The notes: generated by a model from the letters alone, not told the origin. 64,000 nt of DNA from Alphaproteobacteria bacterium (GCA_947473805.1 CANJGB010000009.1:36183-100182); one strand, 5' to 3'; counted from the stretch's first letter, positions 17,092 through 25,816 are shown. Numbers and translations: made by a program.

Positions 17092-18327
17092 CTAGAGGTC
17101 GACGTCGCCGTCGAGGAGCGACTTCACGATCTGGCGGCGCATGATCTCGCGGCTGCCATCGGCAACATTGATACGCCGCAGCATGATGTAGGCCTCGGTC
17201 AGGTACATCTCGTTGGTGAAGCCGATGGCGCCATGGGTCTGGATGACCTGGTCCAGGCAGCGCGCGCCGATCTCGGCGGCGTAGGACTTGGCCATGGAGA
17301 GTTCCTTGGTCGCCGGCAGGCCACGGTCCAGCAGCTCGGCGGCATTGCGGCCCATCAAGTGGGCAGCATGCACCTCGGTCGCACGTTCCGCGAGCGGGAA
17401 CGTGACGCCCTGGTACTCGCTGATCGGCTTGCCGAAGGTATGGCGAATCTTGGTGTAGTCGAGCGCCATTTCCAGGCCCCAGCGGCACACGCCGATGGCG
17501 CGCGACGCATTGTACAGGCGGCCCAGCGAGACGCCGAGCATGGCCGTACGGAAACCCTTGTGCAGTTCGCCGATCAGCTGGTGCGGCTCGACGCGCACAT
17601 TGTCGAAGCGCAGGATGCCCTCGTCGCCGCCGGCATGGCCCCACATCTTGATGACGGACTCGACCGAGAAGCCCTCGGACTTGGTCGGCACGATGAAGGC
17701 GCTGATGCCGCCCTTGCGCTTCGCGGCCAGCTCAGGCTCGGTCACCGCGAACACGACGACGTAATCGGCCTGCGGGCTGTTCGAGGTCCAGATCTTGCCG
17801 CCGGTGATCCGCCAGCCGTCACCATCGGGCACGGCGCGGGTTTTCATCGCCATGGCGTCGGAACCGGCATCAGGCTCCGACATGCCGAAGCACATCGTCG
17901 TCTTGCCTTCCATCAGGCCCGGCAGATATTCGTCCTGCGCGCGCTTGGTGAGGTTGCGCAGCACCGGGCTGGGCCCCTTGGCCCAGTGGCTGACCATGTA
18001 GTGGCCGATCCAGTACTTCATGCCGCAGAGGTGATAGATGCGCTCCCAGGCGGCGTAGTAGGCGAGCAGACCCAGGCCGCCGCCACCAAACTCGGCCGGC
18101 GCGCTCATCTGGTAGAAGCCCGCCTTGGCCGACGCCTGGCGCACTTCGCTGACCAGCTGCCAGACTTCCTTGCTATAGGCGCCGTTGGCGCCGTACTTGC
18201 GGCGCTCGTCATCGAACAGGGCCGCGTGCTTTTCGTGGCGCGGGAACACTTCGGCGCGGATGAAGGACTCGATCGCGCTGCGGATGTCCTGGATGTCCTC
18301 GGAATATTCGTGGGCTATGGCCACCAT
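17092..18327 (-). CDS. acyl-CoA dehydrogenase family protein
   Basis: A 411-residue FAD-dependent acyl-CoA dehydrogenase. It contains CFGMSEPDAGSDAM and TGGKIWTSNSPQ (FAD and substrate segments), RHTFGKPISEYQ, and THGAIGFTNEM. Where many members have Glu-Gly-Thr near the C-terminus this protein has VADGSREIMRR, so an Asp may be the base, as in DGPDEVH-type members. Start at 18327 fixed by GGGAGG upstream. It is the last gene of a six-gene minus-strand operon that begins at 23071. Confidence 0.9.
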   Translation of the reverse strand: MVAIAHEYSEDIQDIRSAIESFIRAEVFPRHEKHAALFDDERRKYGANGAYSKEVWQLVSEVRQASAKAGFYQMSAPAEFGGGGLGLLAYYAAWERIYHLCGMKYWIGHYMVSHWAKGPSPVLRNLTKRAQDEYLPGLMEGKTTMCFGMSEPDAGSDAMAMKTRAVPDGDGWRITGGKIWTSNSPQADYVVVFAVTEPELAAKRKGGISAFIVPTKSEGFSVESVIKMWGHAGGDEGILRFDNVRVEPHQLIGELHKGFRTAMLGVSLGRLYNASRAIGVCRWGLEMALDYTKIRHTFGKPISEYQGVTFPLAERATEVHAAHLMGRNAAELLDRGLPATKELSMAKSYAAEIGARCLDQVIQTHGAIGFTNEMYLTEAYIMLRRINVADGSREIMRRQIVKSLLDGDVDL

Positions 18328-18401
18328 GAACGCGTCCTCCCTGCCGGCTCCGGCTGTTGCGGGCCGAAAGCAAAAATCAAATGAGCGGTGATACCCGCAG
18401 C

Positions 18402-18788
18402 CTACTTCACCGGCGCGAACATGGGAATGGCCACGCCGTTGTCCGCTTGACGGAACGTCAGCGCCACATCCATGCCGATATGCACCTCGCCGGCATCGAC
18501 GATGTGGGTCAGCATGGTCGGCCCCTCGGCCAGCGTCACGTAGGCGATGGTGAAGGGATCGGCCTTCGACGCCATTGTGCTGTGGGAATAGATCCTGGCC
18601 TTGCCGCTGCCCTCGGCCCATTCGGTCTTGTCGCTGAAGCAGAATGGGCAGACGGCGCGCGGGTACCAGTGGGCACGGGTGCAGGCCGTGCACTTGCGCA
18701 CCAGGAACTTGCCGGTCGCGGCGGCGGCGTAGAATTCCTTGGCGATCGGGTCGTTGACGTCCGGGCCGGGGATCGTGCTGGTGGTCAT
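18402..18788 (-). CDS. Zn-ribbon/OB-fold (DUF35-type) protein partnering the thiolase-like protein
   Basis: A 128-residue protein with a rubredoxin-like zinc ribbon (C33, C36, C47, C50 in CTAC..CPFC) followed by an OB-fold CoA-binding domain (RIYSHSTM..FTIAYVTLAEGP). DUF35 proteins form complexes with thiolase-like partners such as Ltp2. It starts 5 bp after the thiolase-like gene stop, so the pair are co-translated. Role: probably a required acyl-CoA-binding subunit of a thiolase or aldolase complex. Confidence 0.88.
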   Translation of the reverse strand: MTTSTIPGPDVNDPIAKEFYAAAATGKFLVRKCTACTRAHWYPRAVCPFCFSDKTEWAEGSGKARIYSHSTMASKADPFTIAYVTLAEGPTMLTHIVDAGEVHIGMDVALTFRQADNGVAIPMFAPVK

Positions 18789-18793
18789 GTCGG

Positions 18794-19960
18794 TCACTCG
18801 CGCTCGAGGATCAGGGTCGCGCTGCCGTGGCGCGCGGCCAGCATGCCGCCGATGCCGTTGACGGCGGCGAGGTTGCAGTTCTTCACCTGCACCGCAGGAT
18901 GCGCCTCGCCACGCAACTGGCGTACGGCCTCGACGATCTTGGTCATGCCGCCGCGGTTCGACGGATGGCTGCTGCACAGGCTGCCGCCATCGGTGTTGAA
19001 CGGCAGCTTGCCGACGCCAGAGATCAAATTGCCGTCGGCGACGAACTTGCCGCCCTCGCCCTTGGCGCAAAAGCCCATGTCTTCCAGCTGCATCAACACG
19101 GTGATGGTGAAGCTGTCGTAGATGCCGGCATACTTGATGTCGGCCGGCTTCACGCCGGCTTCCGCAAATGCGATCGGGCCGGAAACCTTCGCGCCACAAT
19201 AGGTGAGGTCGATATCGCCACCGCCCGTACCCTTGATCGCCTCGCCCGCGCCCAGCACCTTGACCAGCGGGCGCTTGAGGCTTCTGGCGATTTCCGGGCG
19301 GGTGACAATCACCGCGCCGCCGCCGTCGCTGACCACGCAGCAGTCGAGGCGATGCAGCGGATCGGACACGAACGGGGAGTTGATCACCTCGTCGACGGTG
19401 ACCACCTTGGGCAGCATGGCGTTCGGGTTGTACTGCGCGTGCTGCGAGGCCGCGACCTTGATCCAGGCCAGTTGCTCGCTGGTGGTGCCGAACTCGTGCA
19501 TGTGCCGGCGCGCGCACATCGCGTACATGTTGATGGTCGCCGGGCGGAACGGGCTGTCCCACACCGCTTCGGGGCCGGGTGAGCCGACGACGCGGGGCTT
19601 GGTGCCGCTGCGCCCCTCGCTGCGGGCCCGGCCGGCAAGGGTCACCAGTGCGACATTGCATTTGCCCGCGGCAATCGCCTGGGCCGCATGGCTGACGTGG
19701 GCCAGGTAGGACGAACCGCCGAACTCGGTGGAATCGGCGTGGCGAACCTTCAGGTTCATGTAATCGATCATGGAGAGCGGGCCGAGGCCCGCCGCATCGC
19801 CGGCGCAGAAATAGCCGTCGATATCATCCTTGCTGAGGCCCGCATCGGCGAGCGCGCCGCGCGCGACCTCGGCGTGAAGCTGTGGACTGCTCTTCTCGGG
19901 CGCCATCCGGGTCGGATGCTCGAATGCGCCGACGATATATGCCTGACCCTTGATGCTCAT
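18794..19960 (-). CDS. thiolase-like protein (SCP-x/Ltp2-type), probable CoA-ester aldolase
   Basis: A 388-residue thiolase-fold protein. The usual nucleophilic Cys position reads EFGGSSYLAHV (Ser83/Ser84), the second motif reads YDSFTITVL rather than HDAF, and the C-terminal motif is NGIGGMLAARHG with no Cys. These are features of non-classical thiolase-like proteins, some of which (Ltp2 with a DUF35 partner) catalyse retro-aldol cleavage of steroid-side-chain CoA thioesters instead of thiolysis. The DUF35 gene follows immediately and a MaoC hydratase lies in the same operon, which fits hydration followed by retro-aldol cleavage. The actual substrate is inference. Confidence 0.87.
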   Translation of the reverse strand: MSIKGQAYIVGAFEHPTRMAPEKSSPQLHAEVARGALADAGLSKDDIDGYFCAGDAAGLGPLSMIDYMNLKVRHADSTEFGGSSYLAHVSHAAQAIAAGKCNVALVTLAGRARSEGRSGTKPRVVGSPGPEAVWDSPFRPATINMYAMCARRHMHEFGTTSEQLAWIKVAASQHAQYNPNAMLPKVVTVDEVINSPFVSDPLHRLDCCVVSDGGGAVIVTRPEIARSLKRPLVKVLGAGEAIKGTGGGDIDLTYCGAKVSGPIAFAEAGVKPADIKYAGIYDSFTITVLMQLEDMGFCAKGEGGKFVADGNLISGVGKLPFNTDGGSLCSSHPSNRGGMTKIVEAVRQLRGEAHPAVQVKNCNLAAVNGIGGMLAARHGSATLILERE

Positions 19961-20004
19961 GCCCGTTCCTGACGTTTCCTGCGCTGCTTCCTATACTGAA
20001 GGCC

Positions 20005-21381
20005 CTAGGGAGCGGCAAGGGCCTGACGCAAAGCGGCCATGTCAGGCTGCTTTTCCAGGTCCATGACGACGGCCAGCAGGCGCTCGACCCGGTCCGGCCC
20101 AAAGCGGCGGCCGGCATTGGCGCGATATTTTTCGACGATATCGGCCGCCGACAGTGGCCTGGCATCGGCGCCACGGTTGATGGATTCGCGGTGGCGAATC
20201 TCTCGTCCGCCGGTCATCGCGATCACAAGCTCGCCGGAATAGTAACGGGGGTACGGGCTGTCCGGATCGAGAATATAGGAGACCTTGCCCGCCAGCGCTG
20301 CGGCGCGCGGATCGGTCCGCGCCGGCGGCTCCAGTTCATCCAACGTGAAGCGTCCACGCAGCAGCGCGGTGGCCACGGCATATTGGAGGCTGAATTGCGC
20401 CTCGTAGGCACTTTGCGGCGCGTGCTTCGCCGCTTGCGGCTCGCACACCACATCGACAATGCCGGCAGGCACCAGGGCGGTGATTCCGGTAATGGCCCCG
20501 GGATCGACTTCGTCGCGCAGCGCCAGCGCGGCATCGATGAAGGCGTGATTGAAGTGACAGGCGGGGAACGGCTTGATCGCCACCTTGCCGGTTTCCCAGT
20601 CGTCGCCGAGGCGTTCGAAGAAGGTAGCGTCGAAGGTTGCGCCAGCTGCGTAAGTTTTGAACAGGCCGAAGCGGCCCTCATAGGCCTGCGACGGCCCCTT
20701 GAAGCCCGCCTTCGCGAACGCCGCCGCGGTCACGCCCGCCATGGCGGCCCAGCCCGGATGCAGGCGCTTGGTCCAGGCACCATCGGACAGGAATTCCAGG
20801 CCGCCCGACGCCATGGACAGCGCGATGCCCTGCGCATCCACAAGCTGGTCGGTGCTGAGCCCGGTCAGCCGGCCGGCGGCAAGGACAGCGCCGAAAGCGT
20901 TGACCACGCCGGTCGGGTGGAAACCCGCCTTGTGGAACGCACCCCCAGCTGCCGCACCAATGCGGGCCGAGGTCTCGACGCCGATGATGTAGGCGGCGAG
21001 CAGATCACGACCGTCGAGGCCATGTTCGCAGGCAAGGCCGAAAGCCGCAGGAAAGATGCCAGCGGAGGTATGCACCACGCTGGCCGTGTGGGTGTCGTCG
21101 TAGTCGAGGCCGTGGACCAGCAGGCCGTTCATCGCCACCGCGTCGCGCAGCGGCAGGCCCTCGGAAAACCCGATGACCGCATGCGAACCGGAGCCACCGA
21201 GGCCCTGCAGCGCCTTGAGCGTGACGGCGGCGAAGTCGTAGCCGCCGGAAGCCATCGCGATACCGAGCGAGTCCAGGATGTGCAGCCTCGCGCGCTCGCG
21301 GATTCCAGCCGGCACGTCCTCCAGCCGCAAGGTTGCGGCGAAATTCGCCAGCGTCCGCGACAGGGAGGCCTTGTCGTCCAT
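20005..21381 (-). CDS. MmgE/PrpD family protein
   Basis: A 458-residue member of the MmgE/PrpD fold, normal length. LDSLGIAMAS, the HGLDYDDTH motif near residue 90, and GFHPTGVVNAFGA are typical. Characterised members dehydrate 2-methylcitrate or act on itaconyl-type and related acids. Here the neighbours are acyl-CoA enzymes, so a hydratase or isomerase step on a polar acid or CoA intermediate is possible. It lies 3 bp after the MaoC gene and 44 bp before the thiolase-like gene. Confidence 0.88.
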   Translation of the reverse strand: MDDKASLSRTLANFAATLRLEDVPAGIRERARLHILDSLGIAMASGGYDFAAVTLKALQGLGGSGSHAVIGFSEGLPLRDAVAMNGLLVHGLDYDDTHTASVVHTSAGIFPAAFGLACEHGLDGRDLLAAYIIGVETSARIGAAAGGAFHKAGFHPTGVVNAFGAVLAAGRLTGLSTDQLVDAQGIALSMASGGLEFLSDGAWTKRLHPGWAAMAGVTAAAFAKAGFKGPSQAYEGRFGLFKTYAAGATFDATFFERLGDDWETGKVAIKPFPACHFNHAFIDAALALRDEVDPGAITGITALVPAGIVDVVCEPQAAKHAPQSAYEAQFSLQYAVATALLRGRFTLDELEPPARTDPRAAALAGKVSYILDPDSPYPRYYSGELVIAMTGGREIRHRESINRGADARPLSAADIVEKYRANAGRRFGPDRVERLLAVVMDLEKQPDMAALRQALAAP

Positions 21382-21383
21382 GC

Positions 21384-21866
21384 CTATTTAGCGCGACCCG
21401 AGGGACCTGACGCACGCTTGGGGATGAGGCTGATGCGCTCGAACGTCATGAAGACCGTACCGTCAGCCTTGTAGCCCTCGGTCTTGGTCGTCACTACGCC
21501 GGCGCCAGGGCGGGAACCACTTTCGCGCACGTCGATGACGGTGGAGCGCGCGTATATGGTGTCGCCCGGAAACACCGGCGCAGTCAGCCGGATGTCGCGC
21601 CAGCCCAGATTGGCAATTGCGTTGATGCTGATGTCGGCGACGGTCATGCCGACGACGATGGCCAGCGTCAGCGTGCTGTTGACGAGCGGCTTGCCGAACT
21701 CGGTCCCTGCCGCGAAGTTTGCATCGCAGTGCAGCGGGTGCTGGTTCATGGTCAGCAGGCTGAAATGGATGTTGTCAGTTTCGGTGATCGTCCGGCCCGG
21801 CCAGTGCTTGTAGGTATTGCCGGTCTTGAAATCCTCGAAGAAATTGCCGCGCGGTTCGTCGCTCAT
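21384..21866 (-). CDS. MaoC family dehydratase
   Basis: A 160-residue single hot-dog protein. The start MSDEPRGNFFEDFKTGNTYK matches MaoC-like (R)-specific hydratases, and the catalytic helix is seen as SLLTMNQHPLHCDANFA with Asp and His equivalents. It would hydrate an enoyl-CoA produced by one of the operon's acyl-CoA dehydrogenases. It starts 5 bp after the upstream dehydrogenase stop. Confidence 0.9.
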   Translation of the reverse strand: MSDEPRGNFFEDFKTGNTYKHWPGRTITETDNIHFSLLTMNQHPLHCDANFAAGTEFGKPLVNSTLTLAIVVGMTVADISINAIANLGWRDIRLTAPVFPGDTIYARSTVIDVRESGSRPGAGVVTTKTEGYKADGTVFMTFERISLIPKRASGPSGRAK

Positions 21867-21871
21867 TCTGC

Positions 21872-23071
21872 TTAGGCCTTCTTGCCGCTCTTGCTGCGTT
21901 CCAGTACCTGCCGCGCGATGATCATGCGCTGCATCTCGTTGGTGCCCTCGCCGATCACCAGCAGCGGCGCGTCGCGGTACAGGCGCTCGACGATGAACTC
22001 CTTCGAATAACCGTAGCCGCCGTGGATGCGCATCGATTCGGCCGCGTTCTCCATCGCCGCCTCGGTGGCGAACAGTTTGGCCATGCCGGCCTCCATGTCG
22101 CAGCGGCGGCCGGCGTCGTAGGCCTCGGCGGCGTACTGGACCAGCAGGCGGCTGGCGTGGACGCGTGTGACCATATCGCCCAGCTTAAGCTGGATCGCCT
22201 GGTGCTCGCAGATCGGCTTGCCGAAGGTGTGGCGGATCTGGCTGTACGACACCGCTTCGTCCAAAGCCGCCTGGGCCACGCCGACGCCGCGCGAGGCGAC
22301 ATTGATGCGGCCGAGTTCCAGCCCGCCCAGCGCGTGCTGCAGTCCCCTGCCCTCGACGCCGCCGATCAGGCAATCGGCATCGATCTTGTAGTCCTCGAAG
22401 ATCAGTTCGGCGGAATCAATACCCTTGTAGCCCAGCTTCTCCAGCTTGCGGCTGACGCGAAAGCCGTCACGCTTCTCGGCCAGGAACAGGCTCATGCCCT
22501 TGTGGCGCGGGTTGGCCGCCGGGTCGGTCTTCACCAGCAGGGCGAAGCACTGGCCATAGATGCCGTTGCTGATCCACGTCTTGGTGCCGTTGATGGTGTA
22601 GTTCCCGTCGGTGCCCTTTTTTGCGAGCGTGCGCACCGCCTGCAGATCGGTGCCGCAATCGGGTTCGGTCAGGGCCAGGCCGCCGCGAATCTCACCGGTG
22701 GCGAAGCGCGGCAGGAAGCGCTGCTTCTGTTCCGCCGTGCCGAAGCGCTGCACCGCGCTGGCCATGATCAGGTGCGAATTGAAAATGCCGGTCAGCGACA
22801 TCCACACCGTGGCGATGCGCTCGACGATCTTGGCATAGACCGAAGCAGACAGGCCGAGGCCGCCATATTCCTGCGCGATGATGGCGCCGAACAGGCCCAG
22901 TTCCTTCATGTGGCCGACAATTTCCTCAGGGTAAATGTCGTCGTGTTCCAGCTTCTGCGCATAGGGGCGGACATGCCGTTCCAGGAAGCGGTCAACACTG
23001 TCGAGGATGATTGCGGTCTGCTCGGAATCCGCTGCGGACGTCGTGTCGCTACCGGCCACGTGGGACCTCAT
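21872..23071 (-). CDS. acyl-CoA dehydrogenase
   Basis: A 399-residue acyl-CoA dehydrogenase. GLALTEPDCGTDLQAVRT and NGTKTWISNG are the FAD/substrate segments; RHTFGKPICEHQ and HGGYGYSKEF are conserved; LVIGEGTNEMQR supplies the catalytic Glu in the standard position. First gene of the minus-strand operon of six, divergent from the GntR regulator at 23223, with a TTGT-N4-ACAA palindrome between them. Confidence 0.92.
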   Translation of the reverse strand: MRSHVAGSDTTSAADSEQTAIILDSVDRFLERHVRPYAQKLEHDDIYPEEIVGHMKELGLFGAIIAQEYGGLGLSASVYAKIVERIATVWMSLTGIFNSHLIMASAVQRFGTAEQKQRFLPRFATGEIRGGLALTEPDCGTDLQAVRTLAKKGTDGNYTINGTKTWISNGIYGQCFALLVKTDPAANPRHKGMSLFLAEKRDGFRVSRKLEKLGYKGIDSAELIFEDYKIDADCLIGGVEGRGLQHALGGLELGRINVASRGVGVAQAALDEAVSYSQIRHTFGKPICEHQAIQLKLGDMVTRVHASRLLVQYAAEAYDAGRRCDMEAGMAKLFATEAAMENAAESMRIHGGYGYSKEFIVERLYRDAPLLVIGEGTNEMQRMIIARQVLERSKSGKKA

Positions 23072-23112
23072 TCTTGCCTGGAAAGAACCGCAGGGGTTTT
23101 GCCCTGTTTTTG

Positions 23113-23124
23113 TTGTTCGGACAA
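23113..23124. promoter_or_regulatory. candidate GntR operator
   Basis: TTGTTCGGACAA, symmetric in its outer bases (TTGT-N4-ACAA, containing GT-N4-AC), lies in the 151-bp divergent region between the acyl-CoA dehydrogenase operon and the GntR gene. GT..AC-type half-sites are typical of GntR/HutC regulators. A similar TTGTCCGGACCA occurs at 6035. Confidence 0.45.
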
Positions 23125-23222
23125 ATTATTTTTGACGCCGCGGCGACGCTGGCGCAGCCGTGCGACGGAATTGCCGGTAGAATGGCCGCGCGCCAGACGG
23201 GCGCAAAGGGGAAACGGCACAA

Positions 23223-24011
23223 ATGCCAGTCAGGGCAGGTAAAAAGACGGGACCGGGCAGGGCGATCGACGCCGCCGGCCCGCTGTACATGAAGATCGTC
23301 CGTGCGCTGTCGGCAGACATCCTTTCAGGAAAGATGGCAGTAGGCGCCCGCCTGCCGACGGAAGCCGCGCTGTGCCGCCAGTTCAATGTGAGCCGGCACA
23401 CCTTGCGCGAGGCGTTGCGGCACCTGCGCGAGGCGGGGCTGATCTCATCGCGGCAGGGCTCGGGCTCGGTCGTGACGGGATCGGGAGAGCCGCGACGCTA
23501 CGTCCATGCAGTGTCGTCGCTGTCGGAGCTGCTGCAATACGCCCGGGACACCCGCTTCGAGATTGACCGCACGGCGATGGTGACCGCGGATGGCAAGCTG
23601 GCGGCACGGCTGAACTGCAGTCCGGGACGCCGCTGGCTGTATGTGACCGGCTATCGCTACGTGCAGGCGGACGAGCCGCCGATCTGCTGGGTCGAGGTCT
23701 ATATTCACGCCAGCCTCGCGCGTGTTGGCACGCTGCTGAAGCGCAATACCGGCTCGGTCTTCGGCCTGATCGAGAAGCAGTCGGGCGAGCGGATCGAGGA
23801 AGTGGGGCAGACGCTGCGCGCGGCTGTCATCCCCAGGGCAGTCGCCACGGGGCTGGACGCCAAAGCGGGCTCGGCGGCGCTGGAGATCGAGCGCGTCTAC
23901 AAATCAGCAAAGCAGCGCGTGCTGGAAGTCTCGTTCAGCCTGCACCCGCTGGACCGGTTCAGCTATTCGATGGTGATCCGGCGCGAACCGAGTGGCAGGA
24001 AGCGAGCCTGA
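23223..24011 (+). CDS. GntR family transcriptional regulator (HutC-type, UTRA domain)
   Basis: A 262-residue regulator. Residues about 20-90 form the GntR winged helix (IVRALSADILSGKMAVG, LPTEAALCRQFNVSRHTLRE, GLISSRQGSGS). The remainder is a UTRA ligand domain (WLYVTGYRYV.., VEVYIHASLARVG, GLIEKQSGERIEEVGQTL). It is divergent from the acyl-CoA dehydrogenase operon and most likely represses it until a CoA-ester or acid intermediate accumulates. Its stop is immediately followed by the stop end of the convergent enoyl-CoA hydratase gene (24012). Confidence 0.92.
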   Translation: MPVRAGKKTGPGRAIDAAGPLYMKIVRALSADILSGKMAVGARLPTEAALCRQFNVSRHTLREALRHLREAGLISSRQGSGSVVTGSGEPRRYVHAVSSLSELLQYARDTRFEIDRTAMVTADGKLAARLNCSPGRRWLYVTGYRYVQADEPPICWVEVYIHASLARVGTLLKRNTGSVFGLIEKQSGERIEEVGQTLRAAVIPRAVATGLDAKAGSAALEIERVYKSAKQRVLEVSFSLHPLDRFSYSMVIRREPSGRKRA

Positions 24012-24788
24012 TCAACGGCCCTTGAAGTCGGGCTTGCGCTTGGCGCGGAATGCGGCGAGTCCTTCCTGATGATCTTCGCTTTCCATCAGCTGGGGCTGGA
24101 TCAGCAGTTCGGCTTCGAGATATTCGTCCAGCGTCGTCGCATCGCTGACGTGGAACAGGCGCTTGGTCAGCTGATAGGCAAAGGTGGCCCCTGCCGCGAA
24201 ATCAGCTGCCATCTTGCGCGCGGTCGGCAGCAGGTCGGCATCGGGAAGCACCTGGTTGACCAGGCTGGACTGCAGCGCCTCTTCCGCCCCGATGGTGCGA
24301 CCGGAGAAGACGAGGTCTTTTGCCTTGGTCAGACCGGCGCGACGGGTGAGGAAATAGACCAGGCCGCCATCGGGAGCGAGGCCAAGCCGGGTAAAGGGCG
24401 AGCCGAACCGCGCCGAGGCGCCAGCCAGGATGATGTCGGAGGCAAGCGCCAGGCTCCAGCCGATGCCGACCGCCGGGCCAGCCACGGCGGCAATAACCGG
24501 CTTGTCGAATTTTGCCAGCGCACGAACGAACGGCAGGACTGCGTCGCGATAACGCGCGCGGGCGCCGGTAATGCCGCGCTGCTTCAGGTGATCGACATCG
24601 ACGCCGGCACAGAACATGCCGCCCGCGCCCGTCAGGATGAGGGCGCGCACATTGTCGTCGGACATGGCGGCGCGGAGGTGATCTTCCATCTGGCGACGCA
24701 TGTCGGCGGTCAGCGCGTTGCGCTTTTCCACGTGATCGATGGTCAGGGTCGCAAAACCCGCTGTATCCAGTTCGAGAGCGACTTTCAC
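24012..24788 (-). CDS. enoyl-CoA hydratase/isomerase family protein
   Basis: A 258-residue crotonase. Start chosen as GTG 24788, where the family fold begins (VALELDTAGFATLTI); the in-frame extension to 24860 is not family-like. AGGMFCAGVDV and AVAGPAVGIGWS form the oxyanion hole. GLAPDGGLVYFLTRRAG is the PaaG-like catalytic stretch with Asp, suggesting an isomerase or hydratase. It is a single gene between GntR (convergent) and nasT (divergent). Confidence 0.87.
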   Translation of the reverse strand: MKVALELDTAGFATLTIDHVEKRNALTADMRRQMEDHLRAAMSDDNVRALILTGAGGMFCAGVDVDHLKQRGITGARARYRDAVLPFVRALAKFDKPVIAAVAGPAVGIGWSLALASDIILAGASARFGSPFTRLGLAPDGGLVYFLTRRAGLTKAKDLVFSGRTIGAEEALQSSLVNQVLPDADLLPTARKMAADFAAGATFAYQLTKRLFHVSDATTLDEYLEAELLIQPQLMESEDHQEGLAAFRAKRKPDFKGR

Positions 24789-24875
24789 CTGGCACCGTCC
24801 CCTTAGTCCCGCGCAAACGCGGGCGAAGCTAACAGCGGGGTCGCACCGCGACAAGCGCACCTGATATCATGCCAG

Positions 24876-25520
24876 ATGGTGGCACGGCTCTTGCTGCCTA
24901 TATCCCACTTTACCAAATCGGACGATCACAACTTGAGTGGCCTGCGCATTCTCCTGGTGGACGAGAACCCCGACCGTGCCGCATGGCTGGACGAGGCGCT
25001 GCGCGGCCACGGCTACGACCTTGTGGCGCAGGTATTGCCCAACATGCTGACGGCGGCCAAGGTCCGCGACACGTCGCCGGACGTCATCATCGTCGATATC
25101 GAATCGCCGAGCCGCGACACCATCGAGAGCATGCGCCAGATCAATGCCGAGCAGCCGCGGCCGATCGTCATGTTCGTCGACCAGTCGGACGAGGGAAACA
25201 TCCAGCAGGCCATGCAGGCAGGCGTTTCCGCCTACATCATCGACGGGCTGGACCCCAAGCGGGTGAAGCAGATCCTCGACGTCGCCATCGCCCGGTTCCG
25301 CGAATTCCAGGCGTTGCGCGACGAACTGAAGAAGACCAAGGACACCCTCGCCGACCGCAAGCTGATCGACCGCGCCAAGGCGATCCTGATGCGCGAGCGC
25401 GGCCTGACCGAGGAGGCCGCGCATGCCGCGCTGCAGCGCCTGGCCATGGACCGGCAGCAGCGGCTGGGCGAAGTGGCCGAGGCGCTTATCGCCTTTGCCG
25501 GCGTGCTGAAGAAAAAATAG
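24876..25520 (+). CDS. nasT: NasT: ANTAR-domain nitrate-responsive antiterminator
   Basis: A 214-residue protein: a receiver-like domain (residues about 22-140, LRILLVDENPDRAAW, DVIIVDIESP) with a C-terminal ANTAR RNA-binding domain (about 150-212, DRKLIDRAKAILMRERGLTEEAAHAALQ split around the coiled-coil). NasT binds a two-hairpin leader RNA to prevent termination and is held inactive by NasS without nitrate. This gene directly precedes such a leader (25666-25777), and nasS is in the downstream operon. An internal TTG at 24933, just before LSGLRILLVDEN, is an alternative start; the first 18 residues are not family-like. Confidence 0.92.
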   Translation: MVARLLLPISHFTKSDDHNLSGLRILLVDENPDRAAWLDEALRGHGYDLVAQVLPNMLTAAKVRDTSPDVIIVDIESPSRDTIESMRQINAEQPRPIVMFVDQSDEGNIQQAMQAGVSAYIIDGLDPKRVKQILDVAIARFREFQALRDELKKTKDTLADRKLIDRAKAILMRERGLTEEAAHAALQRLAMDRQQRLGEVAEALIAFAGVLKKK

Positions 25521-25637
25521 GCCGCTGCACAGGGTGAAAGCATAACCGCCCCTTTTTTGTGCACTGCAATATCTGGCCTGAAATTTAGACGCCCGATTAA
25601 CTTATTGAAAAATATCAACTAACCCGCACATCGGCGA

Positions 25638-25654
25638 CTGGCACGGTTACTGCT
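25638..25654 (+). promoter_or_regulatory. sigma-54 (-24/-12) promoter of the nitrate assimilation operon
   Basis: CTGGCACGGTTACTGCT matches the RpoN consensus: GG at 25640-25641 and GC at 25652-25653, exactly 10 bp apart. Transcription would begin near 25664, right before the first leader hairpin (25666). Sigma-54 control through NtrC fits nitrogen-limitation regulation. Confidence 0.75.
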
Positions 25655-25665
25655 TAGTTAAGTTT

Positions 25666-25736
25666 GTGCGGCGCAATGGCGCGTCGTGCGGCGGAACCCC
25701 AGCGGTTCCAGAAATTGAATTCGGACAATGGCGTCC
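25666..25736 (+). promoter_or_regulatory. ANTAR-target leader RNA (two hexaloop hairpins)
   Basis: Hairpin P1 is 25666-25674 paired with 25681-25689 (9 bp, three GU) with loop AATGGC. Hairpin P2 is 25723-25726 paired with 25733-25736 (GGAC/GTCC) with the same loop AATGGC. Both loops have A at position 1 and G at position 4, the ANTAR-RNA signature. The 3' part of P2 is also the 5' arm of the terminator, so the two structures exclude each other. NasT binding would favour read-through into nrtA. Confidence 0.85.
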
Positions 25737-25777
25737 AGCGATGCTGCCTTTTGGCAGTGGTTGCGGACGCCTTTTTT
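25730..25777 (+). terminator. regulated intrinsic terminator in the nitrate operon leader
   Basis: Outer stem GGCGTCC (25730-25736) pairs with GGACGCC (25765-25771); an inner stem CTGCC/GGCAG (25744-25748 with 25753-25757) extends it; six Ts follow (25772-25777). It lies 40 bp before the nrtA start and overlaps ANTAR hairpin P2, so it acts as a switch rather than an end-of-gene terminator. Confidence 0.88.
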
Positions 25778-25816
25778 ATTGCCCGCCGCGTGGGGCGGCA
25801 CAGACGGAGAGCAACG

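Noticed and set aside
23101..23160. TTGACG near 23132 as a GntR gene promoter
   Set aside because: No acceptable -10 hexamer at the right spacing; only the palindrome was kept.
25521..25637. NtrC-binding sites upstream of the sigma-54 promoter
   Set aside because: A few GCAC-like half-sites exist, but none forms a convincing GCACY-N5-GGTGC palindrome.
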